44,694 nt of DNA from Aestuariivita sp. (GCA_026710055.1 JAPORV010000135.1:1-44694); one strand, 5' to 3'; positions 21,391 to 30,726 are shown, numbered from the stretch's first letter. Notes: a model not told the origin generated them from the letters alone. Program-made: numbers and translations.

Positions 21391-21718
21391 ATTATTAACC
21401 TATAAGTCAAAAAAATTATGACCTAATTCCTTATTGTTTTCCAATTTAATAAAATTACGATTTTTTTTACACATTAGACTACCTCTTCCATCAGGCATTC
21501 AGTCAAATAAACAATGTAACGACATAATTTGTCCTAATAAACATTTTTTATAAAATGTTCATAAACCATTCTTCTGGTTAAAGACGGTTGATCATTTTTA
21601 GAGTTACTATCTCAGTCTTCCATAGGCACGGCTAAACGCTAGAATTCAACTAAATACTCGTTAAATTAGCATGTTCCCCAACCAATGATTTTCCATTGTC
21701 TTGAATACTCCAGCAAAA
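21391..21718. other. AT-rich divergent spacer
   Basis: No gene is recognised. It holds the promoters for the amidase and the methyltransferase-like gene. A perfect 20-base palindrome, AACATTTT-TTAT-AAAATGTT, lies at 21540-21559 and could be a hairpin or an operator-like site; nothing further supports either. comF and grxC, often found here in relatives, are absent. Confidence 0.4.
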
Positions 21719-22537
21719 ATGCAGCAAAATCTAGATATTGTTGATAAAAACGCCCTGTCAAGAAACCGCGAGCGTGCAAAAAGAACTAATTTGTTTTTGC
21801 ACCAGATTGCGCGAGATGAAATTCAAACGCGACTAACACTAATCAATCGCAAATTTTTAAAAATTGCGATAATCTCACCATTTCCTCAAATCTGGGAAAA
21901 AGACTACCATTCTGCGCTCATCATTCCTGACTCAGAAATTCTCACTCTTGAAACATTAAATCATGATCTTATCATCCATGCAATGTGCCTTCACTGGTCC
22001 AATGACCCCATTGGACAATTAGTTCAATGCCGCCACGCGTTACAACCTGATGGCCTTTGCATAGCTATTTCACTTGGCGGTCAAACTCTGATGGAATTGC
22101 GAACAGCTCTCATTGAAGCTGAGTCGAGCCTTACTGGCGGTGTTTCACCGCGTATTTTACCAATGGCCGAAATCCGAGAGCTCGGTTCTCTCTTACAACG
22201 TGCTGGTTTTGCACTTCCAGTTGCAGATAACATTATATTAAAAGCCGAATATAAAGACCTTCATCACCTCATGTACGACTTAAGATACATGGGTGAAACA
22301 AATGCCCTCAAAGCGCGAACCAAGAAATTTACAAGACGCGGAATTTTCACTAAATCCGAATCCATATACTTAAAACGATTTTCAACATTAAACAAAACAA
22401 TATCTGCTACATTTGAATTAATTTCACTTACAGGTTGGACACCCGACGTTAGTCAACAAAAACCTCAAAAACCCGGCTCAGCACAAATTCGACTCATTGA
22501 TGCGCTTAACGCAAGCCTAGCAAATAAACCAAAATAA
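21719..22537 (+). CDS. NDUFAF5/BioC-like methyltransferase family protein with degenerate SAM motif
   Basis: The opening DIVDKNALSRNRERA and the middle part LNHDLIIHAMCLHWSNDPIGQLVQCRHALQPDGLCI...GGQTLMELRTALIEAE match the alphaproteobacterial methyltransferase often encoded by comF, related to mitochondrial NDUFAF5. The glycine-rich motif I expected near residue 50 (LDLGxxxG) is replaced by IAIISPFPQIWE, so SAM binding is in doubt. The protein otherwise reads through without stops. The start is uncertain: ATG at 21719 fits homologues best, while a TTG at 21701 would add six residues; neither has a clear ribosome binding site. It may be a pseudoenzyme, a scaffold, or early decay. It precedes hemH in the same direction. 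Confidence 0.7.
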   Translation: MQQNLDIVDKNALSRNRERAKRTNLFLHQIARDEIQTRLTLINRKFLKIAIISPFPQIWEKDYHSALIIPDSEILTLETLNHDLIIHAMCLHWSNDPIGQLVQCRHALQPDGLCIAISLGGQTLMELRTALIEAESSLTGGVSPRILPMAEIRELGSLLQRAGFALPVADNIILKAEYKDLHHLMYDLRYMGETNALKARTKKFTRRGIFTKSESIYLKRFSTLNKTISATFELISLTGWTPDVSQQKPQKPGSAQIRLIDALNASLANKPK

Positions 22538-22603
22538 ACTTCGCATTGAAAGTCACCAAAATACAGCTACCTCAATATCACTGAGAATAGTTTGGAACAG
22601 AAA

Positions 22604-23662
22604 ATGTTTGACGCAAATAGAAAAACTTTCTACCCGGCACACGCACCGGCAGATCATGTTTCGATACCTGAGGAGAAAATCGGCGTTCTTCTAACCAATC
22701 TGGGAACCCCAGATGGATATGATTATTGGTCAATGCGCCGCTATCTAAATGAGTTTTTATCCGATAAACGTGTTATTGATTATTCTTCTTGGATTTGGCA
22801 ACCATTACTTCAACTCGTCATTCTTAGCAAAAGGCCGTTTAGCTCAGGCGCCGCTTATAAGTCTATCTGGAATATGCAAGAAAATGAAAGCCCTTTAATG
22901 ACGATAACGCGACAGCAAACGGCAAAAATTCAAGCAAAAATTAAAACCTGTTACGAAAATAAAGTCGTTGTCGATTTTTGTATGCGATACGGTCAACCAT
23001 CCACAAAATCAAAAGTTCAGCAGTTAATTGATATCGGCTGCACACGAATATTATTTTTTCCATTATACCCGCACTATTCTGGCGCGACGTCCGCAACTGC
23101 CAATGACCAATTTTTTCGAGCACTCATGAAGCAAAAATGGCAGCCAGCGATAAGAACGGTCGCACCTTATTTTAGCAATCCACATTATATTGATGCTTTA
23201 GCTCTTTCAATTGAACGCGCTTATTCCACTTTTGAAACACAGCCTGATGTACTTATATGTTCGTATCATGGCGTTCCAAAACGATACCTATTGGAAGGCG
23301 ACCCTTATCATTGCCATTGCCAAAAAACAACGCGGCTACTTCGTGAAAGACTTGGTTGGTCAGAAACAGAAATATCAACGACATTTCAATCTCGATTTGG
23401 ACCCGAAGAATGGCTAAAACCTTACACGGTTGACGAAGTGGCAAGACTCGCAAAGAACGGAAAGAAAAAAATTGCAATATGTGCTCCTGCTTTTTCCGCC
23501 GACTGTATTGAAACTCTTGAAGAAATTAACGAAGAAATCAAAGAAAGTTTCGTAGAAGCAGGTGGACACGAGTTTAATTATATTCCTTGTCTCAATGATA
23601 ATTCTGAACATATTAAAGCCCTCACCAAAATTATTGACGATAATCTAAATGGCTGGGTGTAA
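22604..23662 (+). CDS. hemH: Ferrochelatase HemH
   Basis: Inserts Fe(II) into protoporphyrin IX, the last step of haem synthesis. Motifs include GVLLTNLGTPD at the amino end, RYLNEFLSDKRVID, and FPLYPHYSGATSATA. The catalytic-site His is in CSYHGVPKRYL (H222 from this start), and the metal-path region is ADCIETLEEI. At 352 residues it is full length. The ATG at 22604 is preceded by GGA at eight bases; an upstream TTG at 22592 would add four residues. The haem it makes would serve the cytochrome c at 36527. A soluble or peripheral membrane location is expected. Confidence 0.96.
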   Translation: MFDANRKTFYPAHAPADHVSIPEEKIGVLLTNLGTPDGYDYWSMRRYLNEFLSDKRVIDYSSWIWQPLLQLVILSKRPFSSGAAYKSIWNMQENESPLMTITRQQTAKIQAKIKTCYENKVVVDFCMRYGQPSTKSKVQQLIDIGCTRILFFPLYPHYSGATSATANDQFFRALMKQKWQPAIRTVAPYFSNPHYIDALALSIERAYSTFETQPDVLICSYHGVPKRYLLEGDPYHCHCQKTTRLLRERLGWSETEISTTFQSRFGPEEWLKPYTVDEVARLAKNGKKKIAICAPAFSADCIETLEEINEEIKESFVEAGGHEFNYIPCLNDNSEHIKALTKIIDDNLNGWV

Positions 23663-23905
23663 TGAGCAGCCTTTATTCAAGGAACTAAAAATATTTTGAA
23701 ATCAAAAAAGGCAATTCAATTCAAAATTTCATAAGGGCCAACCTGAAACTTTGCCTTAGTCTTTTTTATGGTTAAGTTACTTTTTGATCCCATGACGCAT
23801 TAATTTTCTCATCACGGGTAAAGTAATCTTGCGAAATCTGAATTAATAAAGTCAAAGATTAGATTGCCTATGACAAATATGTTCGTGCGAATCTGAGGTC
23901 ACATC

Positions 23906-24439
23906 GTGTGTCGATTTACTTTACCATTCATTATTTTTTTCTTTATCCTATCTTCCTGCGAACCCGTCACTGAAAAAAGATACGATGAGTCTGGAAATCC
24001 ACTACCCGTTGTGAACCGTATTCCTCCTTACACAGCCGCCAAATTACAGTTTCGAATGCTAGATTCAATAAATGCATTACGGCAGGCATCAGGGCTTAAA
24101 AACCTAAGTCTTGATAAGAATTTGAACGCAGCAGCAGCAACACATTCGCGCGATATGTCCGCACAAAATCGACCTTGGCACTTTGGTTCCGATGGGTCTT
24201 CGCCGTTCGAGCGGGTAAAACGCGCGCAATTTACCGGTACCATGCTCGGCGAAGTTATTTCTGAAACATACGAAACAGACCTGCAAACACTTACCGTGTG
24301 GATTCAAGACGAAGGATCTCGCTCTGTGTTGTTAAGCCCACAAGCAACTAGAATGGGGTTTTCTTGGTTTCAAGAACCAAATGGAAAAATATGGTGGACA
24401 CTTGTGACGGGAAAATATGAAACACTTATGGACGAATAA
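23906..24439 (+). CDS. CAP/SCP-domain lipoprotein
   Basis: Residues 1-18 form a lipoprotein signal with lipobox LSSC (Cys18). The remainder is a bacterial CAP (SCP/PR-1) domain: LDSINALRQASGLKNLSLDKNLNAAAATHSRDMSAQNRPWHFGSDGSSPFERV, ending in WWTLVTGKYE. The His of THSRDM and of WHFG match the conserved CAP cavity positions. Function of bacterial CAP proteins is mostly unknown; extracytoplasmic location is predicted. The start is a GTG with GAGG seven bases before it. Its 3' end overlaps the convergent L,D-transpeptidase gene by 14 bases. Confidence 0.85.
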   Translation: MCRFTLPFIIFFFILSSCEPVTEKRYDESGNPLPVVNRIPPYTAAKLQFRMLDSINALRQASGLKNLSLDKNLNAAAATHSRDMSAQNRPWHFGSDGSSPFERVKRAQFTGTMLGEVISETYETDLQTLTVWIQDEGSRSVLLSPQATRMGFSWFQEPNGKIWWTLVTGKYETLMDE

Positions 24440-24932
24440 TGATCGGTGTTCCGGTTTTGACCACGCGATAAATCTCCTCTATATCATCATTACTCACTGC
24501 AATACATCCCTCTGTCCAGTCTTCACGCGTCACATTTGTTGAATTTGGTTGCCCATGAATAAAAATATCGCCTCCTGGATCTTTCCCGAGTGCTTGAGCA
24601 TTCTTAACATCTTCATCATTTGGGTAAGAAATACCCAAAGATAAGTGAAAGTTACTATTTGGATTTCGTCGATTAATGTAATAGACACCCTCAGGAGTTT
24701 TTCCATCACCTTCAACTCTTTTCCCCCCGATAGGGTTAAAACCAAGATCAAAGTTATATTTTTTTAACACAAAACCATCATTCAGCAAAAATAATTCCCG
24801 CTCTCCTTTATTGACCAAAATTGAGGTCACGGGAAAGCTATCCTGCCACCTAATCCTTGATCCTGAACTACAGCCAATCAAGCCGATTCCAAGAATAGAC
24901 AAAGAAACAAAATTAAAATTTCGCCGATTCAT
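24426..24932 (-). CDS. L,D-transpeptidase family (YkuD) lipoprotein
   Basis: The amino terminus has a lipobox LIGC (Cys21). The YkuD domain spans about 37-168: GDGKTPEGVYYINRRNP, then FIHG with catalytic His126, and TEGCIAVSNDDIEEIY with nucleophile Cys143. Members form 3-3 peptidoglycan cross-links or anchor lipoproteins, or cleave such bonds in the related DpaA-like branch; short lipoproteins of this shape also occur there, so activity could be either. At 168 residues it is complete. It is convergent with and overlaps the CAP-domain gene by 14 bases, which may point to a shared envelope role or simply compaction. Confidence 0.88.
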   Translation of the reverse strand: MNRRNFNFVSLSILGIGLIGCSSGSRIRWQDSFPVTSILVNKGERELFLLNDGFVLKKYNFDLGFNPIGGKRVEGDGKTPEGVYYINRRNPNSNFHLSLGISYPNDEDVKNAQALGKDPGGDIFIHGQPNSTNVTREDWTEGCIAVSNDDIEEIYRVVKTGTPIIIRP

Positions 24933-24997
24933 TTTATTGCCTTTTTCAGTTCACTCTGTGATAATTCCAAGTGTCTAGTTTTTTAGGGCTGAATCAT

Positions 24998-25762
24998 TTA
25001 TTTTGAATTTAGATTATTTTCGATAGCATCAAGACGCTTAAGCACTTCGTCGCGATAGCTTTCTGTTGCCGCAACACTTTCTTCCGAATGAGCTTCCTGC
25101 ATTGAATTTACAATTAAGCCAACAAGTAAATTTACAACCGCAAAGGTTGTCACCATAATAAACGGAACAAAGAAAAGCCATGCATATGGATAAGTTATCA
25201 TAACTGGCCGAACAATACCCATTGACCAACTTTCGAGTGTCATGATTTGGAACAATGAATACGCACTAGCTCCTAATGTACCAAACCACTCTGGAAATGT
25301 ATCACCGAAAAGTTTTGTTGCCATCACTGATCCAATATAAAAAATAATGGCCATTAGCAAGAATACTGATCCCATTCCAGGCAACGCTGTCACAAACCCC
25401 TCGACAACACGCCTTAACCGAGGTGCAACAGAAATCACACGGAAAACTCTTAGAACACGCAACGCTCGCAATACCGACAAGCCTTCACCTGACGGCAATA
25501 AGGCAATGCTGACAATCAAAAAGTCAAAATTATTCCAACCGGTTCGAAAGAACTTTCCGCCAAAAACATATAGTTTAAGAAGAATTTCCAAGACAAAAAT
25601 TGTCAAACAGATCCGATCTATAAGCAAAATAATTGCACCCGCTCTGTCCATAAGAAACTTTGATGTTTCCATGCCGAGCGTTATTGCATTAATGACAATT
25701 ACAACAATTATCGCATAACTAACCAAAGGCTTTTCAATCCAATCTTTAATTTTCTCTTTCAT
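24998..25762 (-). CDS. NaChBac-type voltage-gated sodium channel
   Basis: A single-repeat six-helix ion channel of 254 residues. S1-S3 occupy about 12-90. S4 carries gating charges R99, R102, R105 and R108 at every third position (LRALRVLRVFRVI). The pore helix leads into the selectivity filter TLESWSM (175-181), the same as in well-studied sodium-selective bacterial channels. S6 follows (FAVVNLLVGLIVNSM), then an acidic neck and a short coiled-coil tail (ESYRDEVLKRLDAIENNL) that would hold the tetramer together. Related channels supply sodium for motility, pH balance or chemotaxis. No flagellar gene is in the window. It may be read together with cca upstream across a 90-base gap. Confidence 0.95.
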   Translation of the reverse strand: MKEKIKDWIEKPLVSYAIIVVIVINAITLGMETSKFLMDRAGAIILLIDRICLTIFVLEILLKLYVFGGKFFRTGWNNFDFLIVSIALLPSGEGLSVLRALRVLRVFRVISVAPRLRRVVEGFVTALPGMGSVFLLMAIIFYIGSVMATKLFGDTFPEWFGTLGASAYSLFQIMTLESWSMGIVRPVMITYPYAWLFFVPFIMVTTFAVVNLLVGLIVNSMQEAHSEESVAATESYRDEVLKRLDAIENNLNSK

Positions 25763-25852
25763 CGTGAACTATCTCTGCTTTCTGTCAACTACATGAGATA
25801 CAAACTCATCATTCACACTTTTTGTTAAACCGTATGCTCAATTTTGTTAAAA

Positions 25853-26992
25853 TTAACGCGATAATAACTCATCTTTGTTAAGCGTGAATCTTGACAGTAT
25901 CCATTCATTTTCCAAATGATTTAATTTTTGACCCAGTAATCTGCCTTTATATGTTGGCATAAGATCTGAGGCGGAAACTGGAAACACTTGTTTTGCTGCG
26001 TTATAAACTGCATCAATCTCGCTTGCTTCAATTTGCAACTCTCGAAATGCCGCACGCAAAGTCAAGGTTGCCAAAGCATCTGTTTCGCCATAACGGTAAC
26101 CTAATTCTGCACCTGTCATCATCCCTTGAGCCAATTTTCGAAGTTTCTTAGCGCGACAATAATCAACCCTACGAATTCGTAAATTTTCACCCATTTTTTT
26201 TCCAAGTGCTGCAAGGCGTAAAACAGGATCCGGTGTACTTTCCAACGCAACTAAAGACTTAAGCACATTATCAGTTGCACCAGGCATAATGCGTTTCAAT
26301 ACACCAACATCTTTCATTAAAGAAATAGCATCACTTGGATTTGCTGCAGAAAGTAATTTCATTATTTCTGCGCCAATACGTTCTTTAGATAAGTTTAATA
26401 AGCCATCAAGATTTGCAGTGACAGCCGCCAGAGATTCTGGTATAATTTGCATCTGTAAACCATGAAAACACCCAAAAAACCTAAATAAACGTATTGACCG
26501 AAGGTAGTCTTCCTTCACTCTTTTTTCAGGGTTTCCAACGAAACGTAAACAGCGGGTTTTCAGATCTTCTAATCCATTCAATGGATCAATGAGCTTTCCC
26601 TCGAATGTGGCATATAGTGCATTAATTGTAAAATCACGTCGTTTTGCATCTTCTTCAATTATTTTTGAAAAAACCACTTTTGAATGTCTGCCATCAGGTT
26701 TAATATCTCGCCTAAATGTTGTGACTTCGAATGGTTTTCCGCCTGAAATAACCATTACAGTACCATACTGGATTCCTGTTAAAAGTGTGCGAAGCCCGTT
26801 TGCTTTGGCTAGACTCACCACATCTGTTGGCATCAGATCTGTTGCGATATCCACGTCATGAACAGGTAGCTGCAACAAATTGTCACGGATACAACCACCC
26901 ACAAAAAGAACCTTTGAACCTGAAACATCTAATGCTTGAAAAACAGCTTTTGTTTCCGGCCAACTTAAAAAATCACCATTTATCTGTTTCAT
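25853..26992 (-). CDS. cca: CCA-adding tRNA nucleotidyltransferase
   Basis: Class II nucleotidyltransferase that adds or repairs the 3' CCA of tRNA. The GGCIRD motif at 32-37 and the metal-binding D46 and D48 in HDVDIAT define the head domain. RRDFTINALY and DPLNGLEDLKTRCLRFVGNPEKRVKEDYLRSIRLFRF follow in the family order. The carboxy-terminal part is the shorter alphaproteobacterial form, without an HD domain. At 379 residues it is complete. The start lies inside the end of nudL (20-base overlap), indicating coupled translation of hslO-nudL-cca. A poly(A) polymerase function is less likely given the short tail. Confidence 0.92.
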   Translation of the reverse strand: MKQINGDFLSWPETKAVFQALDVSGSKVLFVGGCIRDNLLQLPVHDVDIATDLMPTDVVSLAKANGLRTLLTGIQYGTVMVISGGKPFEVTTFRRDIKPDGRHSKVVFSKIIEEDAKRRDFTINALYATFEGKLIDPLNGLEDLKTRCLRFVGNPEKRVKEDYLRSIRLFRFFGCFHGLQMQIIPESLAAVTANLDGLLNLSKERIGAEIMKLLSAANPSDAISLMKDVGVLKRIMPGATDNVLKSLVALESTPDPVLRLAALGKKMGENLRIRRVDYCRAKKLRKLAQGMMTGAELGYRYGETDALATLTLRAAFRELQIEASEIDAVYNAAKQVFPVSASDLMPTYKGRLLGQKLNHLENEWILSRFTLNKDELLSR

Positions 26993-27635
26993 TATTTATT
27001 CGCTCTGCTAGCCCTCTTAGTATACAGGCGGTTGCTCCCCAAATATAATAAGGTCCAAACGGTACCGCAAAGAACACGCGCTTTGTTCCCCGCCAATATC
27101 TTGTTTGAATATGATAATTCGATAAATTGAGTATGTGATCAAAAGGAACCTTAAATACTTCCTCAACTTCACCAACCTCTGGCCGAATATCAAATGGACG
27201 CTCAATAATTGCAATAACGGGCGTGATTCGAAACCCCGTCACAGTCTCATGATGAGGCAAAGCTCCAACAACTTTCACACAATCTGATAATAATCCAATT
27301 TCTTCATAAGCTTCTCTAAATGCTGCCGCCAAAACATCTGCGTCACTTATTTCCTTCTTTCCACCTGGAAACGCAACCTGTCCAGCATGATGACTAAGTC
27401 TTTGGCATCTCTTAGTCAAAATTAAATTTGGTTGAGTTTCAAAGTTTGAAATTGCGATTACAACTCCCGCGATCTTAAAATTACGATACTGCGGTGGATT
27501 AACTTCCCGATCTAAGTCAAAATCCGAAGTTGTCTGAAATGATGACGATACAGCAGCCTCGAGTCGCGCATTAAGGTCAAATTCACTCTTTGCCTGTGAC
27601 GGCCTCAAATCCCAATGAAAGCGGGTCGAGTTCAT
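26973..27635 (-). CDS. NudL-type Nudix hydrolase (probable CoA pyrophosphatase)
   Basis: The UPF0035 signature is present: LTKRCQRLSHHAGQVAFPGGKKEISDADVLAAAFREAYEEIGL combines the LTKR...H.GQV.FPGG motif with a Nudix box. In NudL relatives these hydrolyse CoA to phosphopantetheine and 3',5'-ADP. I use the ATG at 27635; an upstream ATG at 27647 would add four residues (224 in all). Either start lies inside hslO (53 or 65 bases of overlap), and its stop overlaps cca. A coupled hslO-nudL-cca operon is the simplest reading. The nudL-cca pairing is common in alphaproteobacteria. Substrate is inferred from the family. Confidence 0.88.
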   Translation of the reverse strand: MNSTRFHWDLRPSQAKSEFDLNARLEAAVSSSFQTTSDFDLDREVNPPQYRNFKIAGVVIAISNFETQPNLILTKRCQRLSHHAGQVAFPGGKKEISDADVLAAAFREAYEEIGLLSDCVKVVGALPHHETVTGFRITPVIAIIERPFDIRPEVGEVEEVFKVPFDHILNLSNYHIQTRYWRGTKRVFFAVPFGPYYIWGATACILRGLAERINNETDKW

Positions 27636-28569
27636 AATGGGCTCCACAAAACTGACAATCCGCAGTCACGCGATTATCTGCCGTGATCATTTTTGCAATC
27701 TCATTTTGCGAGTAAATCGAAAGGCTATTTCGAACTCTCTCTTCTGAACAAGTGCATCCAAATCGAATTGCTTGCGGATCAAAAATACAAAGTTGTTCTT
27801 CAGCAAACAGCTGATATAAAAGCTCATTTAATGCAATAGATGGATTAACCAATTCGATGTCTGTAACAGTTCCCAATAATAAATTCGCCCTGTTCCAATC
27901 GTCCACTCTCTTTTGCTCTAATAAATTTATCTTAGCTTCACATACACCGCTTTCATTACACTCATTTTGTTTTGGATTTTCCTGTGGTAAATATTGAAGC
28001 ATTATTCCACCCGCCCGCCATTTTAACGCTGGTTTCAAATCCTGAACCTCGCCAAAAGATAACAAAAACTTCGTTTTTAATTGTTCAGATTGATAAAAGT
28101 ATGTTTCCGCACAGGCACGCAATGATCCACCCGATAAAGGTGTGATTCCTTGATAAGGCGTCGTTCCCTCTCCTTGGTCAATTAAAACAGCAAAGTATCC
28201 TGTGTTATCAAAACCAAATTTCGGCGTATTTGTTTCGTAAGCTTTGCGATCAAAACTTGCATATGAACGAATTCGTGCTGGTTCTCCACATTCTTGGGGC
28301 GCAAAATAATCAGCAGCAATCATCTTGATTGATCCTTTAGCCTGAACTTGTAAAGACAACTTCCAACGTAGCTTAATGGTTTGTCCAATTAAAGCCGTTA
28401 GGACAACAATCTCGGTGATCAACTCTTGAACTAATGGTGGATAATCATGCTGCTTTAGAACATCATCAAGAACAGAATTTACCCGAACTATACGTCCGCG
28501 TACATCACTTGCCTCAAGTTGAAATGGCAAAACAGTATCATCCCAAACGATTTGTATCCCGTTTGCCAT
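27583..28569 (-). CDS. hslO: Redox-regulated chaperone Hsp33
   Basis: Holdase activated by oxidation. The redox-switch zinc centre is intact near the carboxy end: C272-T-C274 in FGCTCSEERV and C305-QF-C308 in DCQFCGAHYEL. The amino-terminal domain shows the TALIGQTIKLRWKLSLQVQAKGSIKMIAADY and FAVLIDQGEGTTPYQGITPLSG family segments. At 328 residues it is complete. It is the first gene of the coupled hslO-nudL-cca unit and is divergent from the Nudix gene at 28648 across 78 bases, which must hold both promoters. Together with DnaK, DnaJ and GrpE it completes a stress-folding set in this window. Confidence 0.95.
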   Translation of the reverse strand: MANGIQIVWDDTVLPFQLEASDVRGRIVRVNSVLDDVLKQHDYPPLVQELITEIVVLTALIGQTIKLRWKLSLQVQAKGSIKMIAADYFAPQECGEPARIRSYASFDRKAYETNTPKFGFDNTGYFAVLIDQGEGTTPYQGITPLSGGSLRACAETYFYQSEQLKTKFLLSFGEVQDLKPALKWRAGGIMLQYLPQENPKQNECNESGVCEAKINLLEQKRVDDWNRANLLLGTVTDIELVNPSIALNELLYQLFAEEQLCIFDPQAIRFGCTCSEERVRNSLSIYSQNEIAKMITADNRVTADCQFCGAHYELDPLSLGFEAVTGKE

Positions 28570-28647
28570 ATTAACTGTATCGGTTTAAAAAAAGCATCAA
28601 TATCATTATTATGTCTTTAGTGGGAAAATGAAAAGGGTTCTCTAAAA

Positions 28648-29085
28648 ATGATTCATCGCATTGGCGAACCGCGTCTAAAATCAAAACGATACACGCGACG
28701 TCCAGGAGCTTATGCACTCTTACCACGTGATGGTAATTTATTGCTAACTGTTCAACTTTGTGATGAGCCAGACATCCAACTGCCTGGCGGTGGAATAGAT
28801 ACGGGAGAGCATGCGATTGTTGCTCTACATCGTGAAGTATATGAAGAAACAGGTTGGCGTATTTCAAAGCCTCGCCGAATTGGTGCTTTCAGGCGTTTTG
28901 TATATATGCCGGAATATGATCTTTGGGCAGAAAAAATATGTCATATATTTATTGCGCGCCCCACACGGCAAATCGGCCCACCGGTCGAAACAGACCACAA
29001 AGTTATATGGGCCAACCCCGAAACAGCTGTACGGATACTAGGGAATGCTGGTGATCGCTATTTTGCGAGCCTCTTGTCATTCTAA
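28648..29085 (+). CDS. Nudix hydrolase of unknown substrate
   Basis: A 145-residue single-domain Nudix protein. The box GGGIDTGEHAIVALHREVYEETGW matches Gx5Ex7REUxEExGU exactly, at about residues 49-72. The amino end contains YTRRPGAYALLPRDGNLLLT, as in general NUDIX proteins. AGGG lies nine bases before the ATG. It is divergent from hslO. Nothing indicates the substrate; the tail does not resemble MutT, RppH or NudL. It is the third Nudix protein in the window. Confidence 0.85.
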   Translation: MIHRIGEPRLKSKRYTRRPGAYALLPRDGNLLLTVQLCDEPDIQLPGGGIDTGEHAIVALHREVYEETGWRISKPRRIGAFRRFVYMPEYDLWAEKICHIFIARPTRQIGPPVETDHKVIWANPETAVRILGNAGDRYFASLLSF

Positions 29086-29490
29086 ACAAGTAATTTTAAT
29101 GGCTCCAAATCTTGACACCTGTCAATGACAGTATTACACGAGTCTGTCATAAATCCAAGAAATCTATCAAAATTGACCGCACGAATATTCAAAAAATGAA
29201 GTGAAACATTCTCCACTATTTGACTTCCTTAATTGATGTCGAACTTAATTGGCATTAGGTCTTTCAATTAAGAAATCACTCAATAACTTAATTCATTATT
29301 TTCTTGTTATTGAATAACATCACATAAAAAATGTAATCTCTGTGAGGTGATCAATACAAATTAAGAAAAATATGACTGATTTTGAAAATCGTCAAACTTG
29401 ATCTTATTCTTCACTATATTTTGTTTTCAATCTTGTTACTCAAAAAGAGGATTGGTGCCGTGTATTTCATGAAACAATATGAGGAACAGC
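29086..29490. other. Upstream region of argG
   Basis: About 0.4 kb without a gene. It is AT-rich. A short inverted pair, ACTGTCATTGACAGGTGT read from the minus strand around 29117-29134, is the only structure seen in the first half. A candidate promoter lies at 29382-29410. I see no ARG-box pattern that I would trust. Confidence 0.4.
29382..29410 (+). promoter_or_regulatory. Candidate argG promoter
   Basis: TTGAAA (29382-29387), a 17-base spacer and TATTCT (29405-29410), about 80 bases before the argG start. The spacing is ideal and the boxes are near consensus, but AT-rich DNA makes such matches common. Confidence 0.35.
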
Positions 29491-30726
29491 ATGCGTAAAC
29501 CACAAAAAGTTGTTCTTGCTTATTCTGGAGGCCTAGACACATCAATCATTCTGAAATGGTTGCAAACAGAATATGGTTGCGAAGTTATCACTTTTACAGC
29601 AGACTTAGGACAAGGCGAAGAATTACAAGAAGCAAAAAACAAAGCTTTGTTATTAGGGATAAAACCAGAAAATATCTTCATTGAGGACCTTCGGGAGGAA
29701 TTTGTCCGCGATTTTGTATTTCCGATGTTTCGCGCAAACACTGTATATGAGGGTAAATACCTTCTCGGAACAGCAATCGCACGGCCTTTAATTTCAAAGC
29801 ATTTAGTTAGAATTGCATCCCAGAAGGGTGCTGACTCCATCGCTCACGGCGCGACAGGAAAGGGAAATGATCAAATTCGCTTTGAGCTCTCAGCTTATGC
29901 TTTAAACCCAAACATTAATATTATTGCGCCTTGGCGCGAATGGGTCTTGAACTCCCGTGAACGACTTATTGAATTCGCAGAAGAAAACCAAATTCCAATT
30001 GCCAAAGATAAGCGCGGTGAAGCTCCTTTTTCTGTTGATGCAAATCTCTTACATACATCATCTGAAGGTAAGGCTCTTGAAGATCCTGCTCAAGAAGCAC
30101 CAGCACATATTTACCAACGAACAGTTGATCCAGAGAACGCGCCAAACCAGCCAGAATATATTGAAATTGGTTTTTTGAAGGGTGATGCTGTCAGCGTTAA
30201 TGATGAGACAATGTCACCTGCTGCACTTTTAGCGCATCTAAATGCCATTGGCGGACGACACGGCTGTGGTCGACTTGACTTAGTTGAAGGCCGTTTTGTT
30301 GGAATGAAATCGCGTGGAATTTATGAAACACCTGGTGGGACACTCTTGTTAGAAGCACACCGTGGAATAGAGTCGATCACTCTAGACCGTAGTGCTTCTC
30401 ATCTCAAAGATGAACTCATGCCACGATATTCTGAATTGATTTACAACGGTCTTTGGTATTCTCCTGAACGCGAAATGATACAAGCTGCAATTGATGCAAG
30501 TCAAACTTACGTATCAGGCACTGTACGTCTAAAGCTATATAAAAGCTCAGCAAAATGTATTGGTAGATGGAGTGAGAATAGCTTGTATTCTGAATCACAT
30601 GTAACTTTTGAAGATGATGCTGGTGCTTATGATCAAACAGATGCATCAGGTTTTATTCAATTAAATGCCCTACGCTTAAAACTTTTAGCAAATCGGAATT
30701 TAAAAGCAAAAGGCACACTACTTTAA
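29491..30726 (+). CDS. argG: Argininosuccinate synthase
   Basis: Joins citrulline and aspartate with ATP to make argininosuccinate. The ATP pyrophosphatase P-loop AYSGGLDTS is at about residues 9-17. [15 protein letters not shown] and SDAN-like [13 protein letters not shown] follow, with [26 protein letters not shown] in the substrate part. At 411 residues from the ATG at 29491 it is full length; AGGA lies five bases upstream of that ATG. An earlier ATG at 29479 would add four residues but has a poorer site. It stands alone, with no argH or argF nearby. Confidence 0.97.
   Translation: MRKPQKVVLAYSGGLDTSIILKWLQTEYGCEVITFTADLGQGEELQEAKNKALLLGIKPENIFIEDLREEFVRDFVFPMFRANTVYEGKYLLGTAIARPLISKHLVRIASQKGADSIAHGATGKGNDQIRFELSAYALNPNINIIAPWREWVLNSRERLIEFAEENQIPIAKDKRGEAPFSVDANLLHTSSEGKALEDPAQEAPAHIYQRTVDPENAPNQPEYIEIGFLKGDAVSVNDETMSPAALLAHLNAIGGRHGCGRLDLVEGRFVGMKSRGIYETPGGTLLLEAHRGIESITLDRSASHLKDELMPRYSELIYNGLWYSPEREMIQAAIDASQTYVSGTVRLKLYKSSAKCIGRWSENSLYSESHVTFEDDAGAYDQTDASGFIQLNALRLKLLANRNLKAKGTLL

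Noticed and set aside
24767-24815. AATTCCCGCT match to the MITE ends inside the L,D-transpeptidase gene
   Set aside because: Only ten bases match, there is no second end, and the coding frame is continuous.
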